In this document: one piece after another, positions 1 through 12,679 of the stretch
Numbering within the stretch: the first letter of the stretch is position 1
Layout: each line of letters begins with the position of its first letter
Origin: Melioribacteraceae bacterium 4301-Me
GTDB taxonomy: Bacteria > Bacteroidota > Ignavibacteria > Ignavibacteriales > Melioribacteraceae
Direction of reading: 5' to 3'
Length of the DNA stretch: 64,000 nt
Assembly: GCA_041538185.1 (NCBI GenBank)
Contig: JBGORM010000010.1
Location: 1 to 64,000, forward strand
Program-made: the position numbers and the translations under genes
Notes under the pieces: model-generated
Told to the model about the DNA's origin: nothing
The model's database searches: none
The model's input: only the letters and a program-made list of their open reading frames with translations

Positions 1-424
1 TTGCGCATAAAAGATTATATGCACAATAACTTAGATAAGGGTTTTATAACCTCAAATTCTACCCGCCTAAACCGCCAGGCAAGCTTGATTATGTAACTTA
101 TTCAAAAGTTCCTTCGATTGATTCAAAAGTATTACTCAATTATTTCGAGTATCTGAAACAAACCAAAAAAATTTTTTTATTCTGCAATGAGACAATCACT
201 TGCCTCAGTTAGCTTTTTATTTCTAGATGTGATAAAGAAAGTTATTGATTTTGACTTTTTCATCAAAATGAAAAAAAATAACCAGCTTGCCGAATGTTTT
301 GACTGCTGATTAAGTTAAAAATATTATCAACTCAATTACCAACTTAAAAAATCGTGCAATTATTTCAACAGTCTATTCCTGTAGTCTAAGAATTTCTGAA
401 GTCCATTTGATAATTTACAAAACA
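1..424. other. AT-rich left-edge region without a convincing gene
   Basis: No credible gene is seen here. The longest suggestive stretch is open from about 39 to 212 on the plus strand (it contains YPPKPPGKLDYV and ends in TAG at 210-212), but it has no start codon or ribosome binding site and could be a decayed gene end or chance. The remainder is A/T-rich with no repeats I could recognise. Confidence 0.5.
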
Positions 425-456
425 CAAAAGCCGCAACATTTCTGCTGCGGCTTTTG
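425..456 (-). terminator. Rho-independent-type terminator of katG
   Basis: A perfect 11-bp inverted repeat (CAAAAGCCGCA at 425-435 and TGCGGCTTTTG at 446-456) encloses a 10-nt loop. It lies 40 bp past the katG stop. Read on the minus strand, the hairpin is followed by TGTTTTGTAAATT, a T-rich tail. The A and T bases at the stem base also let it act on the other strand. Confidence 0.8.
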
Positions 457-496
457 AAAAGTAAAAAAGGAATTGACTTATCATTGAACTACACTA

Positions 497-3027
<2,531 letters not shown>

Positions 3028-3231
3028 CTACTTTTTTCTTCTATTAAAAGGATATTTTTTTGTTGAAATTTCTTTATCACTTTCTGACTTTTTAATTCTT
3101 TCCTCTGCTGAGACCGCAAACACAAACCTCCCCTTTAAAACACATCCTGTCCTGCCGGGAATGCAATCCTTTTTTAATCTAATACAATAGCCTTTTTCAG
3201 TATCTATGAACTGACACGAAAATGAACCCAT
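3028..3231 (-). CDS. Small Cys-containing protein of unknown function
   Basis: The product is 67 residues. The N-terminal half carries a dense patterned motif with cysteines: CQFIDTEKGYC, then DCIPGRTGCVLKGRFVF; the C-terminal half is Lys/Glu-rich and looks disordered. Four cysteines in 27 residues suggest metal binding or a redox role, but I cannot assign a function. The start is taken at the ATG at 3231, which has AAGGA six bases upstream; a GTG at 3258 has no good binding site. It lies between katG and a divergently transcribed aldo/keto reductase. The composition of the first half argues for a real gene rather than a chance frame. Confidence 0.6.
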   Translation of the reverse strand: MGSFSCQFIDTEKGYCIRLKKDCIPGRTGCVLKGRFVFAVSAEERIKKSESDKEISTKKYPFNRRKK

Positions 3232-3437
3232 ACTTTTCCTTAATTGATTTAAAATCACTTCTTTAGCTTATGAATATAAACCATAGTCAATACTATGTAA
3301 AGTTTATTTTCTCTTCTACAAGTTACAATTTTTATTCTTTTTATAAATTATTTCGTGCGAATAAAATTAGTTATTACTCCTCAGTATTGCAGATTTTGTA
3401 TTTTTAAAAAATAAAATAACAAATTAAGGAGGGAAAA

Positions 3438-4409
3438 ATGGAATATACACATTTAGGCAGAACTGGATTAAAAGTAAGTCGACTTTGCTTAGGCACCATG
3501 AATTTTGGACCGTATACAAGTGAAAGCGATAGTTTTAGGATTATGAATCGTGCTTTAGAATTAGGAATAAACTTTTTTGATACAGCTAATGTTTACGGCG
3601 GAGAAAAGGGGGTTGGGGCAACCGAACAAATTATAGGCAAATGGTTATTAGAAGATAAAAGTAGACGCCATAAAATTGTACTTGCTACAAAAGTATATGG
3701 TAAAACGGGTGAAGGGCCAAATGACTCAAAACTATCAGCATATCACATACGAAAAGCATGTGAAGACAGTTTAAAGCGACTTCAAACAGATCATATTGAC
3801 CTTTATCAAATGCACCATATTGATCGTGAAACCCCGTGGGAAGAAATTTTCCAAGCTATGGAACAACTTGTTAGAGAAGGAAAAATTATTTATGTGGGTA
3901 GCTCAAATTTTGCAGCTTGGAATTTAGCCGAAGCATTTTACAAAGCAAAGGAGAGAAATTTCCTTGGCATTGTTTCTGAGCAAAGTATTTACAACTTGAG
4001 AAATCGTAATATTGAACTCGAGGTGATACCTGCATGTAAAGCCTTTGGCATAGGTTTAATTCCTTGGAGCCCGTTAGGAGGAGGAATATTGTGCGGTGTG
4101 TTAAAAGAAATTAAGGAAGGCAGAAGAACAAGGGAACCATTACAAAAATCAGTTGAAAAATTACGCCCACAAATCGAGGCGTATGAAAAATTATGTAAAG
4201 AAATTGGGAACGAGCCTTCCAGTGTTGCACTTGCTTGGGTTTTAAGCAACCCAGTTGTTACAGCGCCAATTATAGGACCAAGAACACTTGAGCAGCTTGA
4301 AGAAAATGTAAAATCACTTGAACTAAAATTAAGTGATGATGTTCTAAAAAAATTAGATGAGATTTGGCCTGGTCCTGGCAATCAAGCTCCAGAAGCATAT
4401 GCCTGGTAA
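3438..4409 (+). CDS. Aldo/keto reductase family oxidoreductase
   Basis: NADP(H)-dependent reductase of aldehydes or ketones, a cytoplasmic TIM-barrel enzyme of 323 residues. The catalytic tetrad is visible: Asp48 and Tyr53 (FFDTANVYG), Lys85 (LATKVYG) and His126 (LYQMHHID). The cofactor-binding C-terminal part, with SPLGGG and IIGPRTLEQLEEN, is also intact. The start is secure because AAGGAGGGAAAA directly precedes the ATG. It looks like the broad AKR group that includes YajO-, YghZ- and Tas-like enzymes; the physiological substrate cannot be read from sequence. A free-standing AlaX-like gene follows 93 bp downstream on the same strand, which may be chance. It is divergent from the small Cys protein, so the 3232-3437 gap should hold both promoters. 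Confidence 0.92.
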   Translation: MEYTHLGRTGLKVSRLCLGTMNFGPYTSESDSFRIMNRALELGINFFDTANVYGGEKGVGATEQIIGKWLLEDKSRRHKIVLATKVYGKTGEGPNDSKLSAYHIRKACEDSLKRLQTDHIDLYQMHHIDRETPWEEIFQAMEQLVREGKIIYVGSSNFAAWNLAEAFYKAKERNFLGIVSEQSIYNLRNRNIELEVIPACKAFGIGLIPWSPLGGGILCGVLKEIKEGRRTREPLQKSVEKLRPQIEAYEKLCKEIGNEPSSVALAWVLSNPVVTAPIIGPRTLEQLEENVKSLELKLSDDVLKKLDEIWPGPGNQAPEAYAW

Positions 4410-4502
4410 AATAAAACTTCAAAAATCATAAAGACAAAAAAAATTGACACCACAGCTATTAATTGTTTAACAAAAATATTTATTAAGTGAAGCGAGGAAA
4501 AA

Positions 4503-4958
4503 ATGGATTACGTTGAAAATCCAAAAGAATATTATCCACCTATGCATTCAGCTGAGCATATATTAAACGGTACAATGGATAAAATTTTTAAGTGCGGCAG
4601 AGCATTTAGTGCACACATAGAAAGAAAAAAGTCTAAATGTGATTATCGTTTCAACAGAAATTTAACTGAAGAGGAAAAATCTATTATTGAAGAAAAAGTC
4701 AATTCAGTCATTAAAGCTGATATGCCAATTTATGAAGAATTTATGGAAAGATCTGAAGCTGAAAAAATTTTTAACTTATCAAGATTGCCGGATTCAGCTG
4801 GCGAAACTCTTCGAATAATAAAAATTGGTAATTACGATGCTTGTCCATGTAGTGGCAAACATGTCCATTCAACAAAAGAAATAGGCAGTTTTAAAATAAT
4901 ATCGACAAGCTATGAAAATGGGGTTTTAAGAATTCGTTTTAAAATAGGAGAAAAATGA
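4503..4958 (+). CDS. AlaX-like trans-editing domain protein (tRNA-SAD family)
   Basis: A free-standing protein of 151 residues related to the second additional domain of threonyl/alanyl-tRNA synthetases. This domain hydrolyses mischarged tRNA, typically Ser- or Gly-tRNA(Ala). Both halves of the zinc site are present: HSAEH (His15, His19) and CPCSGKH (Cys116, His120). It lacks the synthetase catalytic and tRNA-binding domains and is shorter than the longer AlaX forms. The start has GCGAGGAAAAA in front of it. Neighbours give no further hint. The substrate tRNA is inferred from the family and cannot be told from sequence alone. Confidence 0.8.
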   Translation: MDYVENPKEYYPPMHSAEHILNGTMDKIFKCGRAFSAHIERKKSKCDYRFNRNLTEEEKSIIEEKVNSVIKADMPIYEEFMERSEAEKIFNLSRLPDSAGETLRIIKIGNYDACPCSGKHVHSTKEIGSFKIISTSYENGVLRIRFKIGEK

Positions 4959-5113
4959 AAACCCCGTACAAACAAATTTCACTAAAGAATAAAGAAACTT
5001 GCCCAGTGGACTTAAGGTTATAATTTACAACTAATTTCTTTGCTTTGAGTTAACTTTCGACTGTTATCATTAAGAGCATTATAACAGTTTAATAATTTTT
5101 AGAAATTTTGTTC

Positions 5114-7309
5114 TTATAAAAGATTAAAGGTAACGGTTAAACCCGCCATAACTATAGCTACCATACTCATAAGTTTAATTAATATATTCAAGCTGGGTCC
5201 AGAAGTATCTTTAAATGGGTCGCCTACAGTATCACCAATAATAGTAGCTTTATGGCTTTCCGAGCCTTTACCGCCGAAGAAGCCTTCCTCGACATATTTT
5301 TTAGCGTTATCCCATGCCCCGCCCGAATTAGCCATAAAAATTGCGAGTACAAATCCAGCACCCAAGCCGCCGACTAATAAACCCATTACAGCAGCTACTC
5401 CCAAAAGTATTCCTATTATAATAGGTGTTAAAATTGCAATAAGCGAGGGTAATATCATTTCAGATTGAGCGCCTTTAGTAGAAATTTCAACGCACTTTGC
5501 ATAATCAGGTTCAGCTTTTCCTTCTAAGATGCCTTCTATTTCTCTAAATTGACGGCGCACCTCGTCAACCATCTTTGCAGCTGCTCTTCCAACTGCATTC
5601 ATAGTAAGTCCACAAAAAATAAAAGCCATCATAGAACCGATAAAAATTCCTATCAGCACTTTCGGGTTCATCAAATTCACTTGATAGTAATTCATAAAGT
5701 CGTACAGCTTAGCATTTTTAACTTCTAAAGACACACCATCAGCAAGTTTAATAACAGTTTGACCAATTCTTAGCAATGCAATTTTAATCTCTTCCACATA
5801 AGAAGCTAATAAAGCTAAAGCTGTTAAAGCAGCAGATCCAATTGCAAATCCCTTGCCTGTTGCGGCAGTGGTATTACCCAATGAATCGAGCGCGTCCGTT
5901 CTTCTTCTAACTTCTTTACCTAAACCACTCATTTCAGCATTGCCTCCCGCGTTATCTGCAATTGGTCCATAAGCATCTGTTGCAAGAGTTATTCCCAAAG
6001 TAGAAAGCATTCCAACTGCTGCAATACCAATTCCGTATAACCCCATTCCCATGTTATTTAAATTAAAGCCCGCCGCAAACAGAAAGGCCAAAATAATTCC
6101 AACAGTAACAGCAAGAACAGGTATTGCTGTGGATATCATTCCTACTCCAAGTCCCGAAATTATTACAGTAGCAGGACCAGTCTTAGCATTTTGAGCGATA
6201 AACTGAGTTGGTCTATAAGACTGGGAGGTAAAGTATTCAGTTGCTTTACCAATAACAATGCCTGTTAACAAACCGACAACAATTGCTGCCCAAATACCCC
6301 ACGCATTATCGAATCCCAATAAGTTAACAATAACAGCTGAAAAAATAATTATAAGGACAGAACTTAAATTTATTCCACGCGAAAGAGCTTTAAGCAAATC
6401 TTTTTGAGTAGCTTCTTCTTTTGTTCTAACGAAAAATATTCCCAGTATTGATAAAGCAATACCAATAGCAGCAATCAACATTGGAGCAATAACAGCCTTA
6501 AATTGAAGGTCTGGAGTATCAACAAAAGCTGAGGCACCGAGTGCCGAAGTAGCTAAAATTGAGCCACAATATGATTCGTAAAGGTCGGCACCCATTCCCG
6601 CAACATCACCGACATTATCACCAACATTATCTGCAATAGTAGCTGGATTGCGCGGGTCATCTTCGGGTATACCTCGTTCAACTTTGCCCACTAAATCTGC
6701 ACCAACATCAGCAGCTTTAGTAAATATTCCACCCCCCACTCTTGCAAACAAAGCTTGTGTAGAGGCTCCCATACCAAAAGTCAGCATTGTAGTTGTAATT
6801 ATCACAAGATTTTGACCATTTGTAAGTGAGGAGGGGTAAAATAAATTTAATATTATGAACCAAATTGAAATATCTAATAAACCGAGTCCAACGACAACCA
6901 ACCCCATAACTGCGCCGCTTCTGAATGCCACTTTTAATCCTCGATTTAATGAATCCTTTGCGGCGTTTGCTGTTCTTGCCGAAGCATAGGTAGCTGTCTT
7001 CATTCCAAAAAAGCCTGCTAATCCTGAGAAAAAGCCGCCAGTCAAAAATGCAAATGGAACCCAACGATTTTGAATTCCAAAGCCATAAGCAAGAATAGAA
7101 AAAATTACTGTTATTCCAATAAAGAACATTCCAACTACTTTATATTGTTGCTTCAAGTATGCCATTGCTCCTTTACGTACATAGAGAGCAATACTCTTCA
7201 TTTTTTCCGTTCCTTCATCCTCTTTCATTATCTGCTTGAAAAAAATCCAAGCAAATGTTAGAGCTGTTATTGATGCTAAGGGAACTATAAAAAAAAGACT
7301 ACTGAACAT
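5114..7309 (-). CDS. hppA: Membrane-bound proton/sodium-translocating pyrophosphatase
   Basis: Integral membrane pump that couples pyrophosphate hydrolysis to export of H+ and/or Na+. The 731-residue product is full length, with about sixteen hydrophobic segments. The pyrophosphate-binding motifs are intact: [48 protein letters not shown], and the late [12 protein letters not shown] and [15 protein letters not shown]. In [10 protein letters not shown] the position that is Lys in K+-independent enzymes is Ala, which places it in the K+-dependent class by established family rules. Whether it moves Na+, H+ or both is not decided here. The start is put at the ATG at 7309, because CAGGAG sits 7 nt upstream of it and only 1 nt upstream of the in-frame ATG at 7315. 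It appears to be a single gene. Confidence 0.95.
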   Translation of the reverse strand: MFSSLFFIVPLASITALTFAWIFFKQIMKEDEGTEKMKSIALYVRKGAMAYLKQQYKVVGMFFIGITVIFSILAYGFGIQNRWVPFAFLTGGFFSGLAGFFGMKTATYASARTANAAKDSLNRGLKVAFRSGAVMGLVVVGLGLLDISIWFIILNLFYPSSLTNGQNLVIITTTMLTFGMGASTQALFARVGGGIFTKAADVGADLVGKVERGIPEDDPRNPATIADNVGDNVGDVAGMGADLYESYCGSILATSALGASAFVDTPDLQFKAVIAPMLIAAIGIALSILGIFFVRTKEEATQKDLLKALSRGINLSSVLIIIFSAVIVNLLGFDNAWGIWAAIVVGLLTGIVIGKATEYFTSQSYRPTQFIAQNAKTGPATVIISGLGVGMISTAIPVLAVTVGIILAFLFAAGFNLNNMGMGLYGIGIAAVGMLSTLGITLATDAYGPIADNAGGNAEMSGLGKEVRRRTDALDSLGNTTAATGKGFAIGSAALTALALLASYVEEIKIALLRIGQTVIKLADGVSLEVKNAKLYDFMNYYQVNLMNPKVLIGIFIGSMMAFIFCGLTMNAVGRAAAKMVDEVRRQFREIEGILEGKAEPDYAKCVEISTKGAQSEMILPSLIAILTPIIIGILLGVAAVMGLLVGGLGAGFVLAIFMANSGGAWDNAKKYVEEGFFGGKGSESHKATIIGDTVGDPFKDTSGPSLNILIKLMSMVAIVMAGLTVTFNLL

Positions 7310-7358
7310 TAACATTCTCCTGATTAAAAATTAGTTAAACAGTAATTCTGTTAAGCTG

Positions 7359-8135
7359 TTATTTGAAACCTACAACTAAGGCCGACCTCCACCAGTCATG
7401 GTACTTATCCTCTAAGGTTTGTTCATCTGGGAATGGATAATACAGGTAAGATTCTTTATTACCTACAAAAAATCCATTTTTGCAAGTTCTATAAAGCAAA
7501 TCTCCTTGAAAGTATCTTATCACAGTCTTTGTAGGTTTGTTCTCCTCTTCAATTAATCCTATTAAACAATCTCTTAGATGCTCTATATTAGGATAAGGAA
7601 GATTATCAACTGGTGCATCTAATGGATAATCACCAAGACCATTTAGTATTAACTCAACAAAAACTAATTTAGGAACCGATACTGGTTGACTTCTATCCGT
7701 AACAAAATTCAAGAAATCAATGGGTGCTAATCTACTTGCAATTCGTGGGGTAACAGGACAAAGCTCTTGATATAAATGTAATCTTGATTCTTTCTCTGGT
7801 TTATATTCTGCTTTTTCTAATTTCAGCACTTTGCCGTCATCTGTTACCAAATAGAAATCTTTAAGCGATTTTATTGGAAGCTTTTCAAGTACCTGATATA
7901 TTGAAAGATAAACTGAACACTTAGGTTTTCCATCGGCATGAGGAGTAACTCTCTGTTCAATTAATGATAAGGGAAAATTTTCAGTGACTTGTTCAATATC
8001 CACCTCAAAAAACATTGCTTGTCCACGTGTACGTTTCTTTGTCCCTACAGCTAAATACTTTCCAAAATCCTCCGGCGGCAACATAGAAGCTATTAAAGAT
8101 TCCGGCATTAAAGAGAAATATAAATACCGTTCCAT
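7359..8135 (-). CDS. Conserved hypothetical protein
   Basis: A 258-residue soluble protein without signal peptide or membrane segment. I recognise no domain. The N-terminus (YFSLMPESLIASMLPPEDFG, then KYLAVGTKKRTRGQAMFFEV) is patterned and looks conserved. A central PVTPRIASRLAPIDFLNFV segment and the aromatic C-terminus (YHDWWRSALVVGFK) also look structured. Only two cysteines and a few scattered histidines are seen, so no obvious metal site. It is preceded by GAGAGTAAAT. It lies 50 bp upstream of hppA on the same strand and might be co-transcribed with it. Confidence 0.75.
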   Translation of the reverse strand: MERYLYFSLMPESLIASMLPPEDFGKYLAVGTKKRTRGQAMFFEVDIEQVTENFPLSLIEQRVTPHADGKPKCSVYLSIYQVLEKLPIKSLKDFYLVTDDGKVLKLEKAEYKPEKESRLHLYQELCPVTPRIASRLAPIDFLNFVTDRSQPVSVPKLVFVELILNGLGDYPLDAPVDNLPYPNIEHLRDCLIGLIEEENKPTKTVIRYFQGDLLYRTCKNGFFVGNKESYLYYPFPDEQTLEDKYHDWWRSALVVGFK

Positions 8136-8274
8136 ATTTACTCTCTTATTAAATAAGCAAAAATTGTTACCTCAAATATATTAAAAAATTAGAGATGAAT
8201 TTATCTTTTTAAGATTAACCATATTTTGTAGAAAAATTTTTTGTCAGCTGTAAGACAAGTTCAGCAGGCAAGGT

Positions 8275-9228
8275 TCACTTAGTTTTACTTTTTACCATGA
8301 ACTTTTTAGGACTAAGAAATATTCTCGAATGAAGTTCTTTGTTCAAAGTAAAAAATGAATCCGGATTTTGTGAAGAATGGATAATTATTTGAGAGTTGTC
8401 TTCCGGCGAAGTTTTATACGCATCAACAGTTATTTTTGATGTATCACTCATATTGATAATTAATTTGTAGACGGGAGCTTGAGATTTTTGGGGCATAAAA
8501 TTGTCGTTAAAGTCAGTTGAAGTTATTCTTTCCAAATTATTTAGCAATTGTTCAGTTGTAGCTGAATCAGTTAATTGACTTCCAATTTTCCATCTTGAGC
8601 CTGAACGAACGAGTACAAAAGAACTATCTGCCGGGTATTGATATGTAAGCTTTACCCATTTTGTTTTATTGCTTTCAATAATATTGGAATTACGAAAATC
8701 GTTTACCGATTTGTTAAAACTTATTGAAAGAAAACCTTCTGTTTGATAAACATCGGCATCGTTAAATAATCTTACGTATGTAAAAATAGAATTCGGCTGC
8801 TGATAGGAAAATCTTCCGATTACAATATCTAAGGCGGGTTTATCATTTTCGTATGCCTGCACACGAATTCCGGTAGAATCGACTTGGTAATCGTGCCATT
8901 TGCTCTTGTCTCTTGCTGAAAGCGAAACCGGTTTAATTTTAGATAGTTCGTTCAACAAATTCACAACTTTTTCTTTTGGCACTGCAGCATATTTATTATC
9001 GGCTATTTTAACTTTCCATTTATTTGAATCTTTCGATAAGTAAATTGTTTTATTCTTTTTATCTTTTGGATAGATTACAATTTTATTCACTTTAGCCGTA
9101 TCTAAAGAAACTAGCTCTCGTCTAAATGTTCTTTCTTCTCCGCTGTTGAAAAATAACAGATAAATTACTACAAGAAGTAAAACAACAAATAAAGCAAAGA
9201 GATTTTTTGTGCTCAATTTATTAAACAT
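8275..9228 (-). CDS. DUF4340 protein, last gene of the Gld-like ABC operon
   Basis: A 317-residue protein with one N-terminal membrane anchor (residues about 9-27, FALFVVLLLVVIYLLFF) and a long exported domain of DUF4340 type (ELVSLDTAKVNKIVIYPKD and similar repeats). DUF4340 proteins commonly accompany GldG-like subunits of ABC exporters in Bacteroidota. Its start overlaps the end of the upstream gldG-like gene by 8 bp, so translation is probably coupled. It is inferred to be a periplasmic accessory of that transporter. The biochemical function of the family is not established. Confidence 0.8.
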   Translation of the reverse strand: MFNKLSTKNLFALFVVLLLVVIYLLFFNSGEERTFRRELVSLDTAKVNKIVIYPKDKKNKTIYLSKDSNKWKVKIADNKYAAVPKEKVVNLLNELSKIKPVSLSARDKSKWHDYQVDSTGIRVQAYENDKPALDIVIGRFSYQQPNSIFTYVRLFNDADVYQTEGFLSISFNKSVNDFRNSNIIESNKTKWVKLTYQYPADSSFVLVRSGSRWKIGSQLTDSATTEQLLNNLERITSTDFNDNFMPQKSQAPVYKLIINMSDTSKITVDAYKTSPEDNSQIIIHSSQNPDSFFTLNKELHSRIFLSPKKFMVKSKTK

Positions 9229-10744
9229 AATTTTCAGAGATGAGTTTATTTTTCTTTTTCAAATTCATTTGGTAACGAAAAATTCCATAGCCAATAACCA
9301 AGAAAATTGGAATTAAGAAATTTAGGTATTTCAAAAGAGTTTTAGTGCTATCTTCAAGCGATGGATCGATTGGGCGCGCTGTAACACCTTTAGTTCTAAG
9401 CTGTACCAATCCAGTATCGTCGCTCAACCAATCGATAGCATTAGATACAAAGTTCACATTGTCAGGTTCTAACTGCTGGGCATTTTGTCCAGAACCATTA
9501 ATTATAAACTGTCCACTGCCAATAACAACAAGCTTAGAATTTTTATTGCCCGCCAATTTCCCTTCCGCTATTGCAGCAACTGGCAATGAACCCATAGTAA
9601 AATCTGCAGATGACCAACTTCTTGCAGCATTAAAATAGACCGGAGGTTTCTCTGTGCCAGATTTTTTGGATGAAAAAGCAATCGGTGTAATTTTAATCGA
9701 TGTATCCAGAGAATTAAACTTCAATGGGCTTGCAAAAATCAACATAACTGATTCCAAGCCTTCGGTTATCGGATTTTTTGCAAAACTATTTATAACTGGC
9801 AAATAAGGAAATTTAACAGGCGTTTGAAATATAAACATCCCCTGCTGCTGTTTAACCATCACCGTACTACAATTGGCATCAATCAAAAAATTTTTATCTA
9901 CTTCAATTCCCTTTTTCTTCAGCCAATCGCCAAAATTGCTTTTTACTTGATTTCCCATTGCAGTGCTCATATTTGCATCAACTGCACTGTACGCTACTAA
10001 TATATTTCCTCCGCGAGCTAGAAAATTATCTAACACAGTGAATTGACCTTCAGTAAGAGAATCTTTTGGACTAATAATAACAAGAGTTTTGAACTTTTCT
10101 GGAATTGTAGAATCAGCTTTAATTTTTACGCTGTCAATATTGTAAAGGATATCGAGTTGTTCTTTCAGCTGGGGCATTTCATTAATTGATGGTTCGCCGT
10201 TACCCGTTAAAAAACCAATCCAAGGTTTATTCTTAACAGTTAATTTTTTGATAGTAGTCGAAAGGTCATATTCCATTGCGGCGCCTGGCTGAATAAAAGG
10301 AATTACTTCCTGTTTATCTCCCATTTGTACGACTGTGCCAAGATACGCCCTTTGTTGTTTTATTTGGTCGCGTTCACGCACGTTAATCATTATTGGACGA
10401 ATACCTGCCTGCTGTGCTTTTATTTCGCTTTCTTGAGTTTCATTAGGATTAACGAACTCATAGACAATCATATTGCCAGACTTATTAGCATACTCAACAA
10501 GCAAGTCTCTAAAATCTTGACGAACCTGTGCTATGTTCGGGGGTAAATTTTCGGAAAAATAAGCTGTAACGGTAATAGGGTCATGCAGATTTTTTAATAT
10601 ATTCTTTGTTGCATCACTAAGACTGTACCTTTTATCCTCGGTAAAATCCAATCTTACAAAAAATTTCGAAGCGATAATATTCAAGAGAATGAGGACACCA
10701 AAAATTAAGAGAAGCGTAATTCTAACTTTCTTTTTAGTCAGCAT
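9221..10744 (-). CDS. gldG: GldG-like ABC transporter auxiliary subunit
   Basis: A 507-residue protein with an N-terminal transmembrane segment (about residues 8-27), a large extracytoplasmic domain of the ABC-transporter auxiliary type, and a C-terminal membrane helix (about 476-492) followed by a Lys-rich tail. The early FTEDKRYSLSDATKNILKNL segment is typical of GldG proteins. Gene order (ATPase, permease, GldG, DUF4340) matches the gldA-gldF-gldG arrangement. In Flavobacterium this ABC system is linked to gliding, but homologous sets occur widely in non-gliders, so motility should not be assumed. It begins 4 bp after the permease gene and ends inside the start of the DUF4340 gene. Confidence 0.82.
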   Translation of the reverse strand: MLTKKKVRITLLLIFGVLILLNIIASKFFVRLDFTEDKRYSLSDATKNILKNLHDPITVTAYFSENLPPNIAQVRQDFRDLLVEYANKSGNMIVYEFVNPNETQESEIKAQQAGIRPIMINVRERDQIKQQRAYLGTVVQMGDKQEVIPFIQPGAAMEYDLSTTIKKLTVKNKPWIGFLTGNGEPSINEMPQLKEQLDILYNIDSVKIKADSTIPEKFKTLVIISPKDSLTEGQFTVLDNFLARGGNILVAYSAVDANMSTAMGNQVKSNFGDWLKKKGIEVDKNFLIDANCSTVMVKQQQGMFIFQTPVKFPYLPVINSFAKNPITEGLESVMLIFASPLKFNSLDTSIKITPIAFSSKKSGTEKPPVYFNAARSWSSADFTMGSLPVAAIAEGKLAGNKNSKLVVIGSGQFIINGSGQNAQQLEPDNVNFVSNAIDWLSDDTGLVQLRTKGVTARPIDPSLEDSTKTLLKYLNFLIPIFLVIGYGIFRYQMNLKKKNKLISENYV

Positions 10745-10747
10745 GGT

Positions 10748-11473
10748 TTATTCTACTATATTTCTTCTCGACAAAATTGATTCGGTTAAGATGAGTCCGC
10801 CTAAAGTAATTGATAAGAAATAAATCAAATCTTTCGTATCGATAACCCCGCGTGAAATTGAATCGTAATGAGTAGATAAGCTCAAATAACTCAGTAATTG
10901 ACCAAAGCTGCCAGTAAAATTGTTTGAAAGCACATCAAAGATAATAATGAAAAAAACACCGATGAATAACGATAGCAAAAACGAGACAATTTGGTTGTTG
11001 GTGATGCTCGAAGCAAATAATCCAATACTTACAAGTGCCATGCTCATAAATATCATGCCCAAGTAACCGCACCATACGGCTCCGTGGTCAATTGGACCGA
11101 TGGACCAAACAGTAATATAGTAAGGCAATGTAAAAGCAAGTGTTATTATTATAAGCAGCAGAGTAGCAAAAAATTTGCCTAAAACTACCTGCCAGTCTGT
11201 TACAGATTTTGTAAGAAGCAACTCAATGGTGCCGGTCTTTTTCTCTTCGGCTATCATCCTCATTGTAATTGCGGGTATGAAAAAGAATAGAGTCCAATAT
11301 GCAATTGAGAAAAACGGCTGCAAAGATGCTTGTCCCGTAAAAAAAATATCCGAACCATAAAGCCACGTAAAGAACCCACTGATTCCTAAGAAAACAATAA
11401 TAAGTATGTAGGCAATTAAAGAATCGAAGAAAGCATTTAATTCTCTTTTAGTAATAACAAGCACTTGTCTCAT
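10748..11473 (-). CDS. gldF: GldF-like ABC-2 type permease
   Basis: A 241-residue membrane protein with six predicted helices, the length of an ABC-2 family permease. The motif FFIPAITMRMIAEEKKTGTIELLLT, just after the second helix, is the hallmark cytoplasmic loop of this family and contacts the ATPase. It lies between the ATPase gene (5 bp upstream) and the gldG-like gene (3 bp downstream), so the operon is tightly packed. It should form the membrane channel of the GldAFG-like complex. The cargo is unknown. Confidence 0.85.
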   Translation of the reverse strand: MRQVLVITKRELNAFFDSLIAYILIIVFLGISGFFTWLYGSDIFFTGQASLQPFFSIAYWTLFFFIPAITMRMIAEEKKTGTIELLLTKSVTDWQVVLGKFFATLLLIIITLAFTLPYYITVWSIGPIDHGAVWCGYLGMIFMSMALVSIGLFASSITNNQIVSFLLSLFIGVFFIIIFDVLSNNFTGSFGQLLSYLSLSTHYDSISRGVIDTKDLIYFLSITLGGLILTESILSRRNIVE

Positions 11474-11478
11474 TTTAC

Positions 11479-12411
11479 TTATTTGGTTGTTAGTTCTCTA
11501 AAAACATCTTCCAATTTGGTTTCTATAGGTGTCATTTCAGTTAACACCCAGTTATTTTTAACGCACATTTCAAAAATTGGTTTTCTCGACGATGATTCAT
11601 TTTTACTGTTGATGATAAATGTATTTTGTGAATCCTGAACGGGGTCGACCATAGCAACCGAGTCAAGATTTTTCAATGCTAAAATTATCTCATCTCTCGA
11701 TGGAGCTTCTGAAATTTGCACTCGAAGCACTTCCTGGCCTTGAGCTTGTCTTCTTAAAACATCCGCAGTTCCATCGGCAACAATATGACCTTTATTAATG
11801 ATTAAGATTCTATCACAAGTAGCCTCAACTTCTGACAGAATATGAGTGCTAAGAATAACTGTTTTTTCTCTTCCAAGCTCTTTAATTAATTTTCTTATTT
11901 CAACAATTTGATTTGGGTCGAGACCCGTTGTAGGTTCATCTAGTATTAAAATTTCCGGGTCGTGAATCATTGCCTGGGCAAGTCCTACTCTTTGTCTATA
12001 CCCTTTGGAAAGCTCACCAATCTTTTTATGCTTTTCGTCGTTAAGACCCGTAGTGCGCACCATTTTAATAATTCTTTCCTGAATTTGATTTCGTGGCACA
12101 CCTTGAAGTTCTGCCACAAATCTCAGATAATCAATCACCGGCATATCGTAATAAAGCGGGTTATTTTCGGGGAGATACCCAATTTTCTTTTTCAAGGTGT
12201 CATACTTTTCCAATATTGATTCGCCATTAATTTTAACGTCGCCATCAGAAGGAGCCATGTAACATGTGATAATTTTCATTGTAGTAGTTTTGCCTGCACC
12301 GTTTGGACCGAGAAATCCAAGAATTTCACCGGTTTTTACTTCAAATGAGATGTTATCGATAGCACGTTGTGTGCCGTATTTTTTGGTGAGATTTTCTACA
12401 ATAATACTCAT
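11479..12411 (-). CDS. gldA: GldA-like ABC transporter ATP-binding protein
   Basis: A cytoplasmic ATPase of 310 residues that should power the GldF/GldG-like complex encoded directly downstream. Walker A is GPNGAGKT (residues 35-42), the signature is LSKGYRQRVGLAQAM, Walker B is ILILDEPTTGLDP, and the switch His is in STHILSEVE. A C-terminal extension of about 90 residues after the nucleotide-binding domain is usual for this group. It is the first gene of a four-gene minus-strand operon running to 8275. The start site has only a poor ribosome binding site. The promoter should lie in the 268-bp gap up to 12679, where I see no clear motif. Confidence 0.88.
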   Translation of the reverse strand: MSIIVENLTKKYGTQRAIDNISFEVKTGEILGFLGPNGAGKTTTMKIITCYMAPSDGDVKINGESILEKYDTLKKKIGYLPENNPLYYDMPVIDYLRFVAELQGVPRNQIQERIIKMVRTTGLNDEKHKKIGELSKGYRQRVGLAQAMIHDPEILILDEPTTGLDPNQIVEIRKLIKELGREKTVILSTHILSEVEATCDRILIINKGHIVADGTADVLRRQAQGQEVLRVQISEAPSRDEIILALKNLDSVAMVDPVQDSQNTFIINSKNESSSRKPIFEMCVKNNWVLTEMTPIETKLEDVFRELTTK

Positions 12412-12679
12412 GAGAGACTTTTACTGTAAATCTTTTTCCATGAATTTACAAAATTAATGTTCTTTAAAAATTGCACTGCTAAAAAAGTTCCGTATTGGAA
12501 AAAATTTTTTTTATTTTTTGAAAAAATTTAGTCTGTCAAATGCCAAATATGGTTTTGTAGCAGTGTTTTCTTCCAAAGCTAAATAGCTCCGTCATTAAGC
12601 ACTTGTAATACAAATTTTCATCTGTATTGCGTTTAGCCTCGAAAAAAAATCAGAATTACTTATTGTATTTTTATTTGTT

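Noticed and set aside
39..212. Open stretch on the plus strand containing YPPKPPGKLDYV
   Set aside because: It has no start codon or ribosome binding site, is only about 57 codons, and its last part is low-complexity. It could be a decayed gene end, but the evidence is too thin to list as a gene.
8275..12411. Gliding motility locus
   Set aside because: The GldA/F/G-like set is clear, but no gldB, gldJ-N or spr genes are present in the window, and such ABC sets are common in non-gliding bacteria.
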